Assembly (NCBI GenBank): GCA_022653215.1
Contig: JALCSJ010000002.1
Coordinates: 1-39,814, forward strand
Direction: 5' to 3'
Source: Acidaminococcaceae bacterium
GTDB taxonomy: Bacteria > Bacillota > Negativicutes > Acidaminococcales > Acidaminococcaceae
Length of the DNA stretch: 39,814 nt
Part shown: positions 25,378-33,820 of the stretch, piece after piece
Layout of the letters: each line of letters starts with the position of its first letter
Numbering within the stretch: the stretch's first letter is position 1
The notes under the pieces: generated by a model
Databases searched by the model: none
The model's input: only the letters and a program-made list of their open reading frames with translations
What the model was told of the DNA's origin: nothing
Made by a program: the position numbers and the translations under genes

Positions 25378-25405
25378 AAAGAGCGTCCCCAAGCCGGGAC
25401 GCTCT
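25378..25405 (-). terminator. Terminator of tRNA cluster 1, upstream of the helicase gene
   Basis: AGAGCGTCCC-GGCTTGG-GGACGCTCT then TTTTATT on the minus strand. It lies between tRNA-Leu and the helicase start codon. Confidence 0.85.
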
Positions 25406-25420
25406 AATGTAATATAAAAT

Positions 25421-25509
25421 TGGTGCCGAGGACCGGAATCGAACCGGTACGGGGATTTCTCTCCGAGGGATTTTAAGTCCCTTGCGTCTGCCAGTTCCGC
25501 CACCCCGGC
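25421..25509 (-). tRNA. tRNA-Leu (TAA)
   Basis: Class II tRNA, 89 nt with encoded CCA. The anticodon loop is CTTAAAA in stem GGGA/TCCC; the variable arm is long (CTCGGAGAGAAATCCCCG region), and acceptor GCCGGGG pairs with CCTCGGC. Last gene of the five-tRNA cluster. Confidence 0.93.
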
Positions 25510-25516
25510 ATATAGA

Positions 25517-25590
25517 TGGAGGCGACACCCAGAATCGAACTGGGGATAAAGGTTTTGCAGACCTCTGCCTTACCGCTTGGCTATGTCGCC
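25517..25590 (-). tRNA. tRNA-Cys (GCA)
   Basis: 74 nt with encoded CCA; anticodon loop CTGCAAA; acceptor GGCGACA/TGTCGCC; T-loop TTCGATT. Confidence 0.94.
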
Positions 25591-25605
25591 AGACATATTA
25601 AAAAA

Positions 25606-25680
25606 TGGAGCGGAAAACGAGACTCGAACTCGCGACCCCAACCTTGGCAAGGTTGTGCTCTACCACTGAGCTATTTCCGC
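25606..25680 (-). tRNA. tRNA-Gly (GCC), copy 1
   Basis: 75 nt with encoded CCA; anticodon loop TTGCCAA inside ACCTTGCCAAGGT; acceptor GCGGAAA/TTTCCGC. Base-for-base identical to the copy at 35857-35931. Confidence 0.95.
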
Positions 25681-25686
25681 AAAACA

Positions 25687-25762
25687 TGGTGCCTCAGAGC
25701 AGAATCGAACTGCTGACACAGGGATTTTCAGTCCCTTGCTCTACCAACTGAGCTACCGAGGC
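25687..25762 (-). tRNA. tRNA-Phe (GAA)
   Basis: 76 nt with encoded CCA; anticodon loop CTGAAAA in GGGACTGAAAATCCC; acceptor GCCTCGG/CTGAGGC. Confidence 0.94.
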
Positions 25763-25766
25763 ATTA

Positions 25767-25844
25767 TGGCGACCCAGGACGGACTTGAACCGACGATCTC
25801 CGCCGTGACAGGGCGGCATTCTAAACCAACTGAACTACTGGGCC
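25767..25844 (-). tRNA. tRNA-Asp (GTC), copy 1
   Basis: 78 nt with encoded CCA; anticodon loop CTGTCAC in CCGCCCTGTCACGGCGG; discriminator G as expected for tRNA-Asp. First gene of the cluster and identical to the copy at 35935-36012. Confidence 0.95.
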
Positions 25845-25874
25845 ATTACCAACACACAAAGTGTCGACTTAGAT

Positions 25875-25903
25875 ATTATATGGTAAATTACATTTTATGT
25901 CAA
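25875..25903 (-). promoter_or_regulatory. Promoter of tRNA cluster 1
   Basis: Minus strand TTGACA (25903-25898), exactly 17 bp, TATAAT (25880-25875): a full consensus promoter about 30 nt ahead of tRNA-Asp, as expected for a stable-RNA unit. Confidence 0.9.
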
Positions 25904-25931
25904 GCAAGTAATTTTTTTTTTGCTTTTTAAC

Positions 25932-26615
25932 TTAAATGCTATGATCCGCCTTGCTAATTTTTCCCAGTGTTGCTGTTAATTTAGTCTTCAGTTTTTTCTC
26001 CAGAGCAGCTAAAGTTTTGCTGTCGTAGGCCTTAGTTGCGTGAAAAACACTGCCGATTTTCACTTCACCGAAAAATTCCTCTCTGAACCGATTGTAATAA
26101 ATAACAAATTGGTCCTGATGTGCAAAATCCGAATAATCCAGCATAATAATTGAACCGTTAAGATAGTCAATAGCATGGGCAGGTTTGATATATAAGGTAA
26201 ACTTACCGATTTTTTCCGGCAAGTTATTTCCGTATTCCCATGTCAGTATCTTTTTATCTGCCACCATTTCCCCTAAATTAACCTTGGTTGGATCAGTAGT
26301 TTCTGCCAAAATTTTCGGCAGAGCCTCTTTGACTTTTTTGGCAAATTCATCCTTTTCTTTGTAAATATACCGTATGTCCCGATAAATATTCATGCCGATT
26401 TTTCGCACCAAAATATAATCAAAGGTTTCGGATGTATAGATAATGTCCGCTCCTGCATTAGTTTCAGCATCATAGTAGGAACAGATTGTCAATATCTTGC
26501 CCTCGATTGTGCCAGGCTCTGTTTTTTTGAAATCACCAATCTGAGCAGGCAAATTCTTAATAAAATCCCATTCTTTGGCCGCTGCAGCTATTTCATCTAT
26601 GGAAGCATATCCCAT
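25932..26615 (-). CDS. Hypothetical protein, family not recognised
   Basis: 227 residues, start ATG with GGAGAA upstream, 15 nt behind thyX and so part of that operon. No signal peptide or membrane helix is evident. It is rich in K, D, E, I and Y, with short beta-like stretches (IEGKILTICSYYDAETN, FDYILVRKIGMNIYRDIRYIY, SIIMLDYSDFAHQDQFVIYYNRFREEFFGEVKIGSVFH) and a Lys-rich C-terminus (LAALEKKLKTKLTATLGK). The pattern suggests a compact soluble alpha/beta domain. I cannot name a family or catalytic residues. Confidence 0.75.
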   Translation of the reverse strand: MGYASIDEIAAAAKEWDFIKNLPAQIGDFKKTEPGTIEGKILTICSYYDAETNAGADIIYTSETFDYILVRKIGMNIYRDIRYIYKEKDEFAKKVKEALPKILAETTDPTKVNLGEMVADKKILTWEYGNNLPEKIGKFTLYIKPAHAIDYLNGSIIMLDYSDFAHQDQFVIYYNRFREEFFGEVKIGSVFHATKAYDSKTLAALEKKLKTKLTATLGKISKADHSI

Positions 26616-26630
26616 CTTGTTCTTCTCCTA

Positions 26631-27332
26631 TTATTTCTTTTCTTGTTGTGCCTTCTCTGCTAAAATTTTAGCTAATCGTCCGCAGGACATTTTACCCTCG
26701 TGACAGGCTAGTTGTGTAACACAGGTAGGACCCGCCTTGGCAAAAAGGATAGGTGCTACTGTTCTTACTTCTTCCAGCATTTTATTTGCTAATTCCCTTA
26801 TTTCCCATTGTGCTCTGTTGCAGCAGCGCAGTTCAAAAAAGTGCAGTAAGCTTCTGGCATTCATTGTTACCACAATTTTAGTTTCTGCCGCATTGGGCAA
26901 AATATACCTGGCATCCTCTGCAGGAATACCTTCCTCGGTAAATTCATTATATAAATCTTGAATTTCTTGACATAAAGCTGCAAATTTTTTCTTGGCTTCC
27001 GGATTGGCCTCAATGGTATGGGGAATAATCATTTCGAAATTATGTTCCTTCACATACCGCTGAGATTGCTGTGAATAAGAAGCAATGCGATGACGTACCA
27101 ATTGATGTGTCAGCACCCGGGAAACTCCCTCTATAGCAAAGGTAAAGGAAACATGCTCAAAAGTAGAAGTATGCCCCATGGCACCTAATTGTCTGACCAA
27201 TTTAGCAATTTGTTCCTCAGACATTTTTTCTTCCAATTCGGCAGCACCAATGGGTGAATAACATAATCTGGCACTCATTGCCACTGTTTTATCAGGTTCC
27301 GGAGTATATCTTAAAAGTTTGACCTCCATCAT
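26631..27332 (-). CDS. thyX: Flavin-dependent thymidylate synthase
   Basis: 233 residues. The ThyX signature RHRxxSxxxxSxRY is present as [14 protein letters not shown] at residues 80-93, with [15 protein letters not shown] before it and [15 protein letters not shown] after. ThyX methylates dUMP to dTMP using methylene-THF and reduced FAD, without the dihydrofolate by-product of ThyA. Its ATG overlaps the mrnC stop by 4 nt, so translation is coupled. The start may be either of two consecutive ATGs. The ~15-residue charged tail is beyond the catalytic core. Confidence 0.97.
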   Translation of the reverse strand: MMEVKLLRYTPEPDKTVAMSARLCYSPIGAAELEEKMSEEQIAKLVRQLGAMGHTSTFEHVSFTFAIEGVSRVLTHQLVRHRIASYSQQSQRYVKEHNFEMIIPHTIEANPEAKKKFAALCQEIQDLYNEFTEEGIPAEDARYILPNAAETKIVVTMNARSLLHFFELRCCNRAQWEIRELANKMLEEVRTVAPILFAKAGPTCVTQLACHEGKMSCGRLAKILAEKAQQEKK

Positions 27333-27811
27333 TTTTTCTTTCCCCCATTTTCTTGTAAGGCTTTTTGTATTACGGCAAAAGAAAAGTCCAAAATCTCTTC
27401 TAGACGAGTTTCTTTCTCAAGTAAGTATAAATATCCCACCAAGGCTTCAAAAGCCGTTCCTTGGCGATATTGGCGCACTGTGGCGCTTTTTGGAACCTGG
27501 GACTTAGTGTTCCTGCCTCTTTTCGCTACAGCCTTTTCTTCATCAGTAAGAATCTCCTCCAATGCATCCATAGCTTTAGCCTGCATAACGGCCGAAACTA
27601 TTTTGGCATCCAGGTCATGAATTATTCTTACCTGTCCTGAAGTAGGTAAAACCCTAAGGCGTACATAGGTAGAAAACACTACATCACCTATGTAAGCCAA
27701 TAAAATTGGATTTAACTGCCCCGGTTCTTTTAAAGTTTGCTTTGTACCGCATAAGGACAAAGCATGTTCTTTTAAATGCTGATACTGAGTAAATTTCACT
27801 GCTTTTTCCAC
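27329..27811 (-). CDS. mrnC: Mini-ribonuclease III
   Basis: 160 residues, an RNase III catalytic domain without a dsRNA-binding domain. Motifs are [22 protein letters not shown] and [17 protein letters not shown], carrying the conserved acidic metal ligands. It matures 23S rRNA ends in Bacillota. Starts at GTG 27811 with AAGGAG 4 nt upstream and overlaps the end of cysS by 16 nt. The cysS-mrnC order is the usual one. Confidence 0.94.
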   Translation of the reverse strand: MEKAVKFTQYQHLKEHALSLCGTKQTLKEPGQLNPILLAYIGDVVFSTYVRLRVLPTSGQVRIIHDLDAKIVSAVMQAKAMDALEEILTDEEKAVAKRGRNTKSQVPKSATVRQYRQGTAFEALVGYLYLLEKETRLEEILDFSFAVIQKALQENGGKKK

Positions 27812-29241
27812 CGAACTCCTTGAGGAGTATCTTCTAATACAATGCCCTTGGCTGCCAGTTCATCACGAATAGCATCCGCTTTAGCGAAATCCTTAGCTTT
27901 TCTGGCCGTCTGACGTTCAGCTATTTTAGCTTCAATAGCCTGTTCTTCGCTTACTTCGTCAGCAGTCTTAGCCTCTGCTTTGCCGGTATTTTCCAAAATT
28001 CCGATAATGCCGGCCATTTCCTTGAACAGTTTATCCATTTGGTCAACTAATTTGCCATCGGGTTTTTGACCATCAGTCATTACAGCCTTGTGCAAAACAT
28101 TGATTTCTTTTGCCAAGGAGAACATGAAGCTAATAGCCAAAGCTGTGTTAAAGTCATCGTTCATGGCAGCAAAGAAACCTTCTCTGATTTTCTTGACATT
28201 TTCTCTTTGAGCCAGACTTGCTTCACTGGGACCCACATCAATTATTTTACTGATTTCAGCCAAATTATGCTGAGCAGTCCTCAGTCTCTCCAGACCTCTC
28301 TTGTCCTCTTCCAACCTGGCATCACTAAAGTCCAAAGGACTGCGATACTGAGTATTGAGGATAAAGAAACGTACTACTTCAGGTTCATATTTAGCCAAAA
28401 TTTCTTTTACTGTGAAGAAATTACCCAGAGACTTGGACATTTTTTCTTCGTTAATAGTAATAAAGCCATTATGAACCCAATATTTAACAAAAGGATGGCA
28501 GCCGGTGCAGCCTTCTGATTGAGCAATTTCATTTTCATGATGAGGGAATATTAAATCGCTGCCGCCCCCATGAAAATCGAAAGTTTTGCCCAGATATTTC
28601 ATGCTCATGGTAGAGCATTCAATATGCCAGCCGGGACGGCCTTTGCCCCAGGGACTATCCCAGGACGGCTCTCCCGGTTTTGCTGCTTTCCATAAGGCAA
28701 AATCCATAGGATTTTCTTTCCTGTCGTCTACATCCACTCTGGCCCCGGCCATCATATCGTCTAAATTACGGCCGCTTAATTCACCATAGTACTTAAATTT
28801 CTTAACCCTGTAATATACGTCTCCGTCCACAACATAACCATACCCGTTGTCAATCAGGTTTTGGACAGTCTTAATGATATCAGGAATATGTTCTGATACT
28901 CTGGGATAAATATGGGCTCTCTTTACATTCAGCTTGTCCATTACTTCGAAATAAGCATCAATGTACCTGTTGCAGATAACATCCCAGGTAACCCCTTCTT
29001 CATTTGCTTTATTAATAATCTTATCGTCAATATCCGTAAAATTTTGCACATGAGTTACATCATAACCTTCGTGCTCAAGAAACCGCCTAATAACATCCCA
29101 GGTAACAAAAGGACGGGCATTACCCACATGGGGGTCATTGTAAGGAGTAACACCGCAGACATAAATGCCTACCTTACCGGGCTCCTTGGGAACGAACTCT
29201 TCTTTTCTCCTGCTCATTGTATTATAGACTTGAATAGTCAT
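27796..29241 (-). CDS. cysS: Cysteinyl-tRNA synthetase
   Basis: 481 residues, class I. The HIGH-type segment is GVTPYNDPHVGNARPF, with the zinc-ligand Cys in YVCGVTPY and the ECSTMSMKYLG and HHENEIAQSEGCTG regions; the KMSKS loop is EEKMSKSLGNF. It charges tRNA-Cys. Lies 13 nt behind gltX copy 2, with GGAG before the ATG. cysE, which sits between gltX and cysS in Bacillus, is absent. Confidence 0.97.
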   Translation of the reverse strand: MTIQVYNTMSRRKEEFVPKEPGKVGIYVCGVTPYNDPHVGNARPFVTWDVIRRFLEHEGYDVTHVQNFTDIDDKIINKANEEGVTWDVICNRYIDAYFEVMDKLNVKRAHIYPRVSEHIPDIIKTVQNLIDNGYGYVVDGDVYYRVKKFKYYGELSGRNLDDMMAGARVDVDDRKENPMDFALWKAAKPGEPSWDSPWGKGRPGWHIECSTMSMKYLGKTFDFHGGGSDLIFPHHENEIAQSEGCTGCHPFVKYWVHNGFITINEEKMSKSLGNFFTVKEILAKYEPEVVRFFILNTQYRSPLDFSDARLEEDKRGLERLRTAQHNLAEISKIIDVGPSEASLAQRENVKKIREGFFAAMNDDFNTALAISFMFSLAKEINVLHKAVMTDGQKPDGKLVDQMDKLFKEMAGIIGILENTGKAEAKTADEVSEEQAIEAKIAERQTARKAKDFAKADAIRDELAAKGIVLEDTPQGVRWKKQ

Positions 29242-29254
29242 AACCTTCTCCTTT

Positions 29255-30724
29255 CTATTTTATGCCGGCCTTTTTCAGGCTAGCCTCCATACGTTGTTTT
29301 GTCCGTTCTGCCCCTAAAAGGGGAATCATTTCCACCAGTTCAGGACCATGCTGATTACCGGTTAAAGCAACTCTTACCGGCATATAAACATGCTTGCCGT
29401 TTAATTTTGTAGTTTTTTGAATGGTCTTAAACATAGCTTTTACCGTAGGACCATCTAAAGTTGCAGCTTCTGCTAATTCTTTGAAGAACATATCCATTAC
29501 AGTAGGAACAGTTTCCTCTTTCAAGACATCTGCCGCTTCCTGTGTTTCAAAGTCAAAATTGTCATTGAAATATAGGGCAACAGCCGGAGGAATTTGGGCA
29601 CCAAATTCCACTTGCGTTTGAGCAGTGGCTACAACTTTTTCCAGCCAGGCTAATTTTTCGCCGGTTTCCTCTCCTGTCATGTAACCTGCTTTTACCATGA
29701 ATGGTTTAGCCAAAGCGAAGAAATCTTCAGGTGTCATTTGTTTAATATAATGTGCATTAATCCAGTTTAATTTTTCAATATCAAAAACTGCCGGATTTTT
29801 TGCTACATGTTTCATATTAAAAGCTTTAATTAATTCTTCTGTAGTAAATATTTCCTGCTCATCGGTAGGAGCCCAGCCCAAAAGTGCCAGGAAGTTAACC
29901 AGAGCATGGGGCAAATACCCTAATTGCCTGTATTGATCACAGGAAGTAGCACCATGCCGCTTGCTCATTTTCTTTTTGTCTTTACCCAAAATCAAGGAAA
30001 TATGACCAAATTCCGGCCGTTTAAATCCCAGGGCATCATAAACCAATAATTGTCTGGGAGTGTTGGATAAATGCTCCTCAGCTCTGATTACATGGGTGAT
30101 GTGCATCAGAGAATCATCGATAACTACTGCATAGTTATAAGTAGGGATGCCATCAGCTTTTACAATAACAAAATCACCGATGCCGTCAGAATCAAAATGC
30201 ACTTCTCCCCGCACCAGATCATTAAATGTTAAATCTACTCCTTCAGGAACACGGAAACGAATAGTGGGTTTTCTGCCTTCTGCTTCAAATTTTGCTCTCT
30301 GTTCAGGAGTAAGGTTTCTGCACTTACCCATGTAGCGAGGCATTTTACCGGCAGCCGTAAGAGCTTCTCTTTCTGCTTCCAGTTCTTCCGGAGAGCAGTA
30401 ACAATAATAAGCCTTGCCTTCTGCCAATAATTGGTCCGTATACTTTTTGTAAATATCCAGACGTTCCATTTGACGATAAGGTCCGTAAGGTCCACCTACG
30501 TCAACGCCCTCATCCCAGTTGATGCCCAGCCATTTTAGAGCATTTTTTATATTTTCTTCGTATTCGGGCTTAGAACGGTCTCTGTCCGTATCTTCAATAC
30601 GCAGGACCATTTTCCCTCCTAATTTCTTAGCTAAAAGCCAGTTAAACAAAGCACTTCTGGCTCCGCCAATATGAAAAGGTCCCGTAGGACTGGGTGCAAA
30701 TCTTACACGTATTTCATTATCCAT
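29255..30724 (-). CDS. gltX: Glutamyl-tRNA synthetase, copy 2
   Basis: 489 residues. HIGH region FAPSPTGPFHIGGARSALFNWLL; KMSKS equivalent DKKKMSKRHGATS; zinc site in AYYCYCSPEELE and PRYMGKCRNL. It sits in the conserved ispDF-gltX-cysS order, so this is the positional orthologue of the single Bacillus gltX, while copy 1 (22336-23799) is the extra one. Whether either charges tRNA-Gln for GatCAB cannot be told by eye. GGAGG lies before the ATG. Confidence 0.95.
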   Translation of the reverse strand: MDNEIRVRFAPSPTGPFHIGGARSALFNWLLAKKLGGKMVLRIEDTDRDRSKPEYEENIKNALKWLGINWDEGVDVGGPYGPYRQMERLDIYKKYTDQLLAEGKAYYCYCSPEELEAEREALTAAGKMPRYMGKCRNLTPEQRAKFEAEGRKPTIRFRVPEGVDLTFNDLVRGEVHFDSDGIGDFVIVKADGIPTYNYAVVIDDSLMHITHVIRAEEHLSNTPRQLLVYDALGFKRPEFGHISLILGKDKKKMSKRHGATSCDQYRQLGYLPHALVNFLALLGWAPTDEQEIFTTEELIKAFNMKHVAKNPAVFDIEKLNWINAHYIKQMTPEDFFALAKPFMVKAGYMTGEETGEKLAWLEKVVATAQTQVEFGAQIPPAVALYFNDNFDFETQEAADVLKEETVPTVMDMFFKELAEAATLDGPTVKAMFKTIQKTTKLNGKHVYMPVRVALTGNQHGPELVEMIPLLGAERTKQRMEASLKKAGIK

Positions 30725-30745
30725 AATTCTATGCCTCCAAAAATT

Positions 30746-31933
30746 TTATATTTTTTTAATGGTAACTACAGCTTGGGAGGCAATGCCTTCTCCCCGCCCT
30801 GTAAAACCAAGTTGCTCTGTAGTAGTTGCTTTAACATTAATAGCATCTGCTGTCAAATGTAAAATATTTGACAGATTCTTTTCCATGGCTTCCCGATAAG
30901 AAGCCAGTTTTGGTTTTTGGGCAATAATAGTAACATCTGCATTATTGACCTGCCATCCTGCCTCCTGCAGCTTACCGATAACCTCTTTGAGCAGAACCAT
31001 GCTGTCTGCGTCTTTAAAAGCAGGATCTGTGTCCGGGAACAATTTACCTATGTCTCCAAATCCTGCAGCTCCCAGCATAGCATCCATCAATGCATGGAGA
31101 GCCACGTCTGCGTCTGAATGGCCTAAGAGTCCCAAGGTATATGGAATTGTCACCCCACACAGAATCAGCTTTCGGTCCGGTACCAGTCTATGTACATCAA
31201 ACCCGCTGCCTACATGAATATTATCTGCCATATTTGCTGCTCCTTTAATAAATGCTTCTCCCAGAATAAGGTCATCAGGAGTGGTAATTTTTATATTTTT
31301 ATAGTTTCCCATAACCACAGCTACCTTACCGCCTATTTGTTCAACGGCGCCGGCATCATCTGTGACCATATTCCCTGCTTTTTGCAGTTGGGCATATGCC
31401 TTGCGCAAAAGCTCCAGGGAGAAAATCTGCGGTGTCTGAACAGCCCATAGTCTGGAACGTTCCAAAGTCGCATTTACAAGCTTTTCGGGATTTACTTCTT
31501 TGATTGTATCCTTGCAGGGAACAGCTGCTATAGCTGCCCCTGTTTTTCTTGCCGTGCTCCATACTTCGGCAAACAGCTCACTGGCAGCAAAAGGTCTGGC
31601 TCCATCGTGGACAGCAATCCAGCCGGTTTTTTCTTTAATCTGAGCCAAGGCATTTGCCACAGAATCCTGTCTTTGCCTACCACCGGCTACCAATTGCCAG
31701 CGTACCAGAGGGAAATACCCCGTCTGATACTTCTTTAACATTTTTTCTGCTTCCGTCAATTCACCGCTGCCTACCACAATGAATACCGTGCCTAAATCCG
31801 GCAAATTATTTAATTGTCGGAGATTATGCACAATTATAGGCACTCCCGCCAGCTTGACAAAAGCTTTGTTCATACCCATCCCCAGCCTGGTTCCTTTGCC
31901 TGCTGCAGCTATAATAACATTTAATTTCTCCAT
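30746..31933 (-). CDS. ispDF: Bifunctional IspD-IspF isoprenoid enzyme
   Basis: 395 residues, a fusion of two MEP-pathway enzymes. Residues ~1-235 are IspD ([38 protein letters not shown]), the CTP:methylerythritol 4-phosphate cytidylyltransferase. From ~238 IspF begins ([59 protein letters not shown]), the MECDP synthase, ending [19 protein letters not shown]. Two separate genes in Bacillus; the fusion is a known arrangement in other lineages, notably some Proteobacteria. In this window the N-terminal fusion joint is short. Follows the PIN/TRAM gene by 11 nt. Confidence 0.95.
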   Translation of the reverse strand: MEKLNVIIAAAGKGTRLGMGMNKAFVKLAGVPIIVHNLRQLNNLPDLGTVFIVVGSGELTEAEKMLKKYQTGYFPLVRWQLVAGGRQRQDSVANALAQIKEKTGWIAVHDGARPFAASELFAEVWSTARKTGAAIAAVPCKDTIKEVNPEKLVNATLERSRLWAVQTPQIFSLELLRKAYAQLQKAGNMVTDDAGAVEQIGGKVAVVMGNYKNIKITTPDDLILGEAFIKGAANMADNIHVGSGFDVHRLVPDRKLILCGVTIPYTLGLLGHSDADVALHALMDAMLGAAGFGDIGKLFPDTDPAFKDADSMVLLKEVIGKLQEAGWQVNNADVTIIAQKPKLASYREAMEKNLSNILHLTADAINVKATTTEQLGFTGRGEGIASQAVVTIKKI

Positions 31934-31944
31934 AATTCCAGCCC

Positions 31945-33057
31945 TTATTTGAGTTTAGCAAAAATCATTCTTCCTGCCGAAGTCTGCAAAACAGAAGTAA
32001 CAATAACAGGCGCTGTAAAATTAACAGAACGCTTGCCTCTTTCCACAACAATCATGGTACCATCGTCCAAATAGCCAATAGCCTGACCAGGTTCTTTGCC
32101 CTCCTTAGCTAAAAACACGTTTAATTCTTCCCCGGGCAAGACAGCCTGTTTAAGAGCATTAGCCAAATCATTAATATTCAGAATGCGAACACCTTGGATA
32201 TCTGCTACTTTGCTTAAATTATAATCATTAGTAGCTACATAGCCGCCCATTTCCTTGGCCAGCCTTAGCAGTTTAGTGTCAACTTCTGTTATATCATCAT
32301 AATCTTTGTCAGAAATAATAACCTGAGCCACTGTATTGCTTTGAATTTCTTTTACTACATCAAGACCGCGTCTGCCTCTGTTTCGCTTTAAAGTATCCGC
32401 AGAATCGGCGATTTTTTGTAATTCTTCAAGCACAAACTGCGCTATGACAATAGGTCCTTCCAAAAAGCCTGTGCTAATAATGTCTGCCACACGGCCATCA
32501 ATTAAAACACTGGTATCTAAAATTTTATAATTGCAGGAAACTGTTTTAGGAGCAACTTTTTTGTTTTTCTCTTTGGTATTTCTAAAAAAGCCTGTCCTAT
32601 CAAAAAACACTTCGATATCAGTACGTTTACTTAAGGCAACTTTGGCACCAACAATAGCAGCAACAATACTCAAGAGCAACGGTATGTAAGGACCCACAAT
32701 AGGCAGTCTGGAAAAAGCAGACCCGAAAAGAGTTGCTACGATCAAGCCTATTATCACCCCTGCCGCCACTACCACAATATCAAAAGTAGGCAAATTAGAA
32801 AGCATATCGGCAATTCTTTCGGAAACGATCAAGGTCTTGTTTAAAAGAAAAGGAGTCGTCACCCAGCCAACCATACCCAAAAGGACTACGCCTACTAAAC
32901 CCAGAGTGAAATCCAAAATCGTAAAACCGATAACACCTTCTTTAATAATGTCCCACCCCAAATATGCAACCAAAGGAGGAGTTAAAATTCTCATAAGAAA
33001 AAAACCTGCTACGGCAAAAATCAATGTTACCATTACTTTAGTAATTTTTTCTACCAT
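31945..33057 (-). CDS. PIN/TRAM-domain membrane protein (YacL-like)
   Basis: 370 residues. Four membrane helices lie in the N-terminal ~140 residues (e.g. [47 protein letters not shown]), then a PIN nuclease-like domain ([63 protein letters not shown]) and a C-terminal TRAM domain ([34 protein letters not shown] region). The acidic residues of a PIN site are present. B. subtilis YacL holds the same position before ispD; its function is uncertain, probably RNA-related. AAAGGAGG precedes the ATG. The upstream carD has its own terminator. Confidence 0.92.
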   Translation of the reverse strand: MVEKITKVMVTLIFAVAGFFLMRILTPPLVAYLGWDIIKEGVIGFTILDFTLGLVGVVLLGMVGWVTTPFLLNKTLIVSERIADMLSNLPTFDIVVVAAGVIIGLIVATLFGSAFSRLPIVGPYIPLLLSIVAAIVGAKVALSKRTDIEVFFDRTGFFRNTKEKNKKVAPKTVSCNYKILDTSVLIDGRVADIISTGFLEGPIVIAQFVLEELQKIADSADTLKRNRGRRGLDVVKEIQSNTVAQVIISDKDYDDITEVDTKLLRLAKEMGGYVATNDYNLSKVADIQGVRILNINDLANALKQAVLPGEELNVFLAKEGKEPGQAIGYLDDGTMIVVERGKRSVNFTAPVIVTSVLQTSAGRMIFAKLK

Positions 33058-33098
33058 TTTCTCACCTCCTTTGCGTTAAAACACTTCTAACTGCTATC

Positions 33099-33138
33099 AT
33101 TATATTTTACTATAAATCACACCATAAATATAGTAAAA
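33099..33138 (-). promoter_or_regulatory. Promoter region of the PIN/TRAM-ispDF operon with inverted repeat
   Basis: Minus strand TATAAT (33104-33099) about 40 nt before the gene; -35 (TTATGG) is poor. Upstream, TTTTACTATA (33105-33114) and TATAGTAAAA (33129-33138) form a perfect 10-bp inverted repeat spanning the spacer and -35 region, a possible operator. Confidence 0.4.
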
Positions 33139-33175
33139 AAAAATAAAATACGTCAGATTTTGACGTATTTTATTG
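33139..33175 (-). terminator. Terminator of carD
   Basis: AATAAAATACGTCA (33142-33155) and TGACGTATTTTATT (33161-33174) form a perfect 14-bp stem around GATTT, followed on the minus strand by a long T run. Lies 12 nt after the carD stop. Confidence 0.92.
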
Positions 33176-33186
33176 ACTTTTTCCTA

Positions 33187-33666
33187 TTATACAAACTTAC
33201 TCAGCCATTCTTCGCTTTTTTCCTCGTCCACAGATTGAACCAGCATAACTTCGCTAAGCAAAATATGCTTTGCCGTAATCAAAAGCCGTCTTTCACCTGT
33301 AGAAAGCTTTTTTTCTATGCCCTGAACAGCCAAAGTTCTCACCACATCTGCCACAGCATAAATATCCCCGGTTTTCATCTTGTCAATATAGAGATTAAAC
33401 CGTCTGTTCCATGTTATCTGCTTCATTTTGTTTTCAGGCCGGTCTTTAAGAACCTGCTCAACTTTTGTCAAAGCCTTTTTGTTGACAATATGCCTGACAC
33501 CTACTTTTTCCAGGTTTTCCGCAGGAATCATAACTTTCATGTTCTCCAAGAGCATTTGTACTACAAAATAGTCTACGGAAATCCCCTGAACTTTGCGTTT
33601 TTCAATTTCTTTAATTATTCCGCCACCGTGCATAGGATAGACTACCTTGTCCCCGATAGAAAACAT
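33187..33666 (-). CDS. CarD-like RNA polymerase-associated transcription factor
   Basis: 159 residues. The N-terminal RNAP-interaction domain reads MFSIGDKVVYPMHGGGIIKEIEKRKVQGISVDYFVVQMLLENMKVMIP; the C-terminal helical domain follows (WNRRFNLYIDKMKTGDIYAVADVVRTL). CarD/CdnL proteins bind the RNAP beta subunit and stabilise open complexes at promoters, including rRNA promoters. The ORF track adds 16 residues, but GGGAGG is 8 nt ahead of the internal ATG at 33666, which also gives the family N-terminus. Two tandem promoters and a terminator frame it, so it is expressed alone. Confidence 0.92.
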   Translation of the reverse strand: MFSIGDKVVYPMHGGGIIKEIEKRKVQGISVDYFVVQMLLENMKVMIPAENLEKVGVRHIVNKKALTKVEQVLKDRPENKMKQITWNRRFNLYIDKMKTGDIYAVADVVRTLAVQGIEKKLSTGERRLLITAKHILLSEVMLVQSVDEEKSEEWLSKFV

Positions 33667-33722
33667 GCCTTTTGCCTCCCTGTGATCGCCCATAAAAAGG
33701 GCATACTTTAACAACTGTTTCT

Positions 33723-33751
33723 ATTTTAACACAAATTCACAGGTATGTCAA
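33723..33751 (-). promoter_or_regulatory. carD promoter, proximal
   Basis: Minus strand TTGACA (33751-33746), 17 bp, TAAAAT (33728-33723); predicted start near 33716, about 50 nt before the chosen ATG. Confidence 0.75.
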
Positions 33752-33759
33752 AAGAAATG

Positions 33760-33789
33760 ATTATACCATTTTAGTTTCTATGATGTCAA
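33760..33789 (-). promoter_or_regulatory. carD promoter, distal
   Basis: Minus strand TTGACA (33789-33784), 18 bp, TATAAT (33765-33760), directly upstream of the proximal one. Both hexamers are perfect; tandem promoters suggest strong or multi-input expression. Confidence 0.75.
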
Positions 33790-33820
33790 TATAAATATAT
33801 AACTTTTTTATTTTATTTTT

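Noticed and set aside
25516-25930. Plus-strand ORFs of 66 and 64 aa (MEATPRIELGIKV..., MLYQLSYRGIM...)
   Set aside because: They are antisense to tRNA genes; such tRNA-derived false proteins are a common annotation artefact. The same applies to 35799-36023.
28066-28518. Plus-strand ORF of 150 aa
   Set aside because: Antisense of cysS, which is full length with all synthetase motifs.
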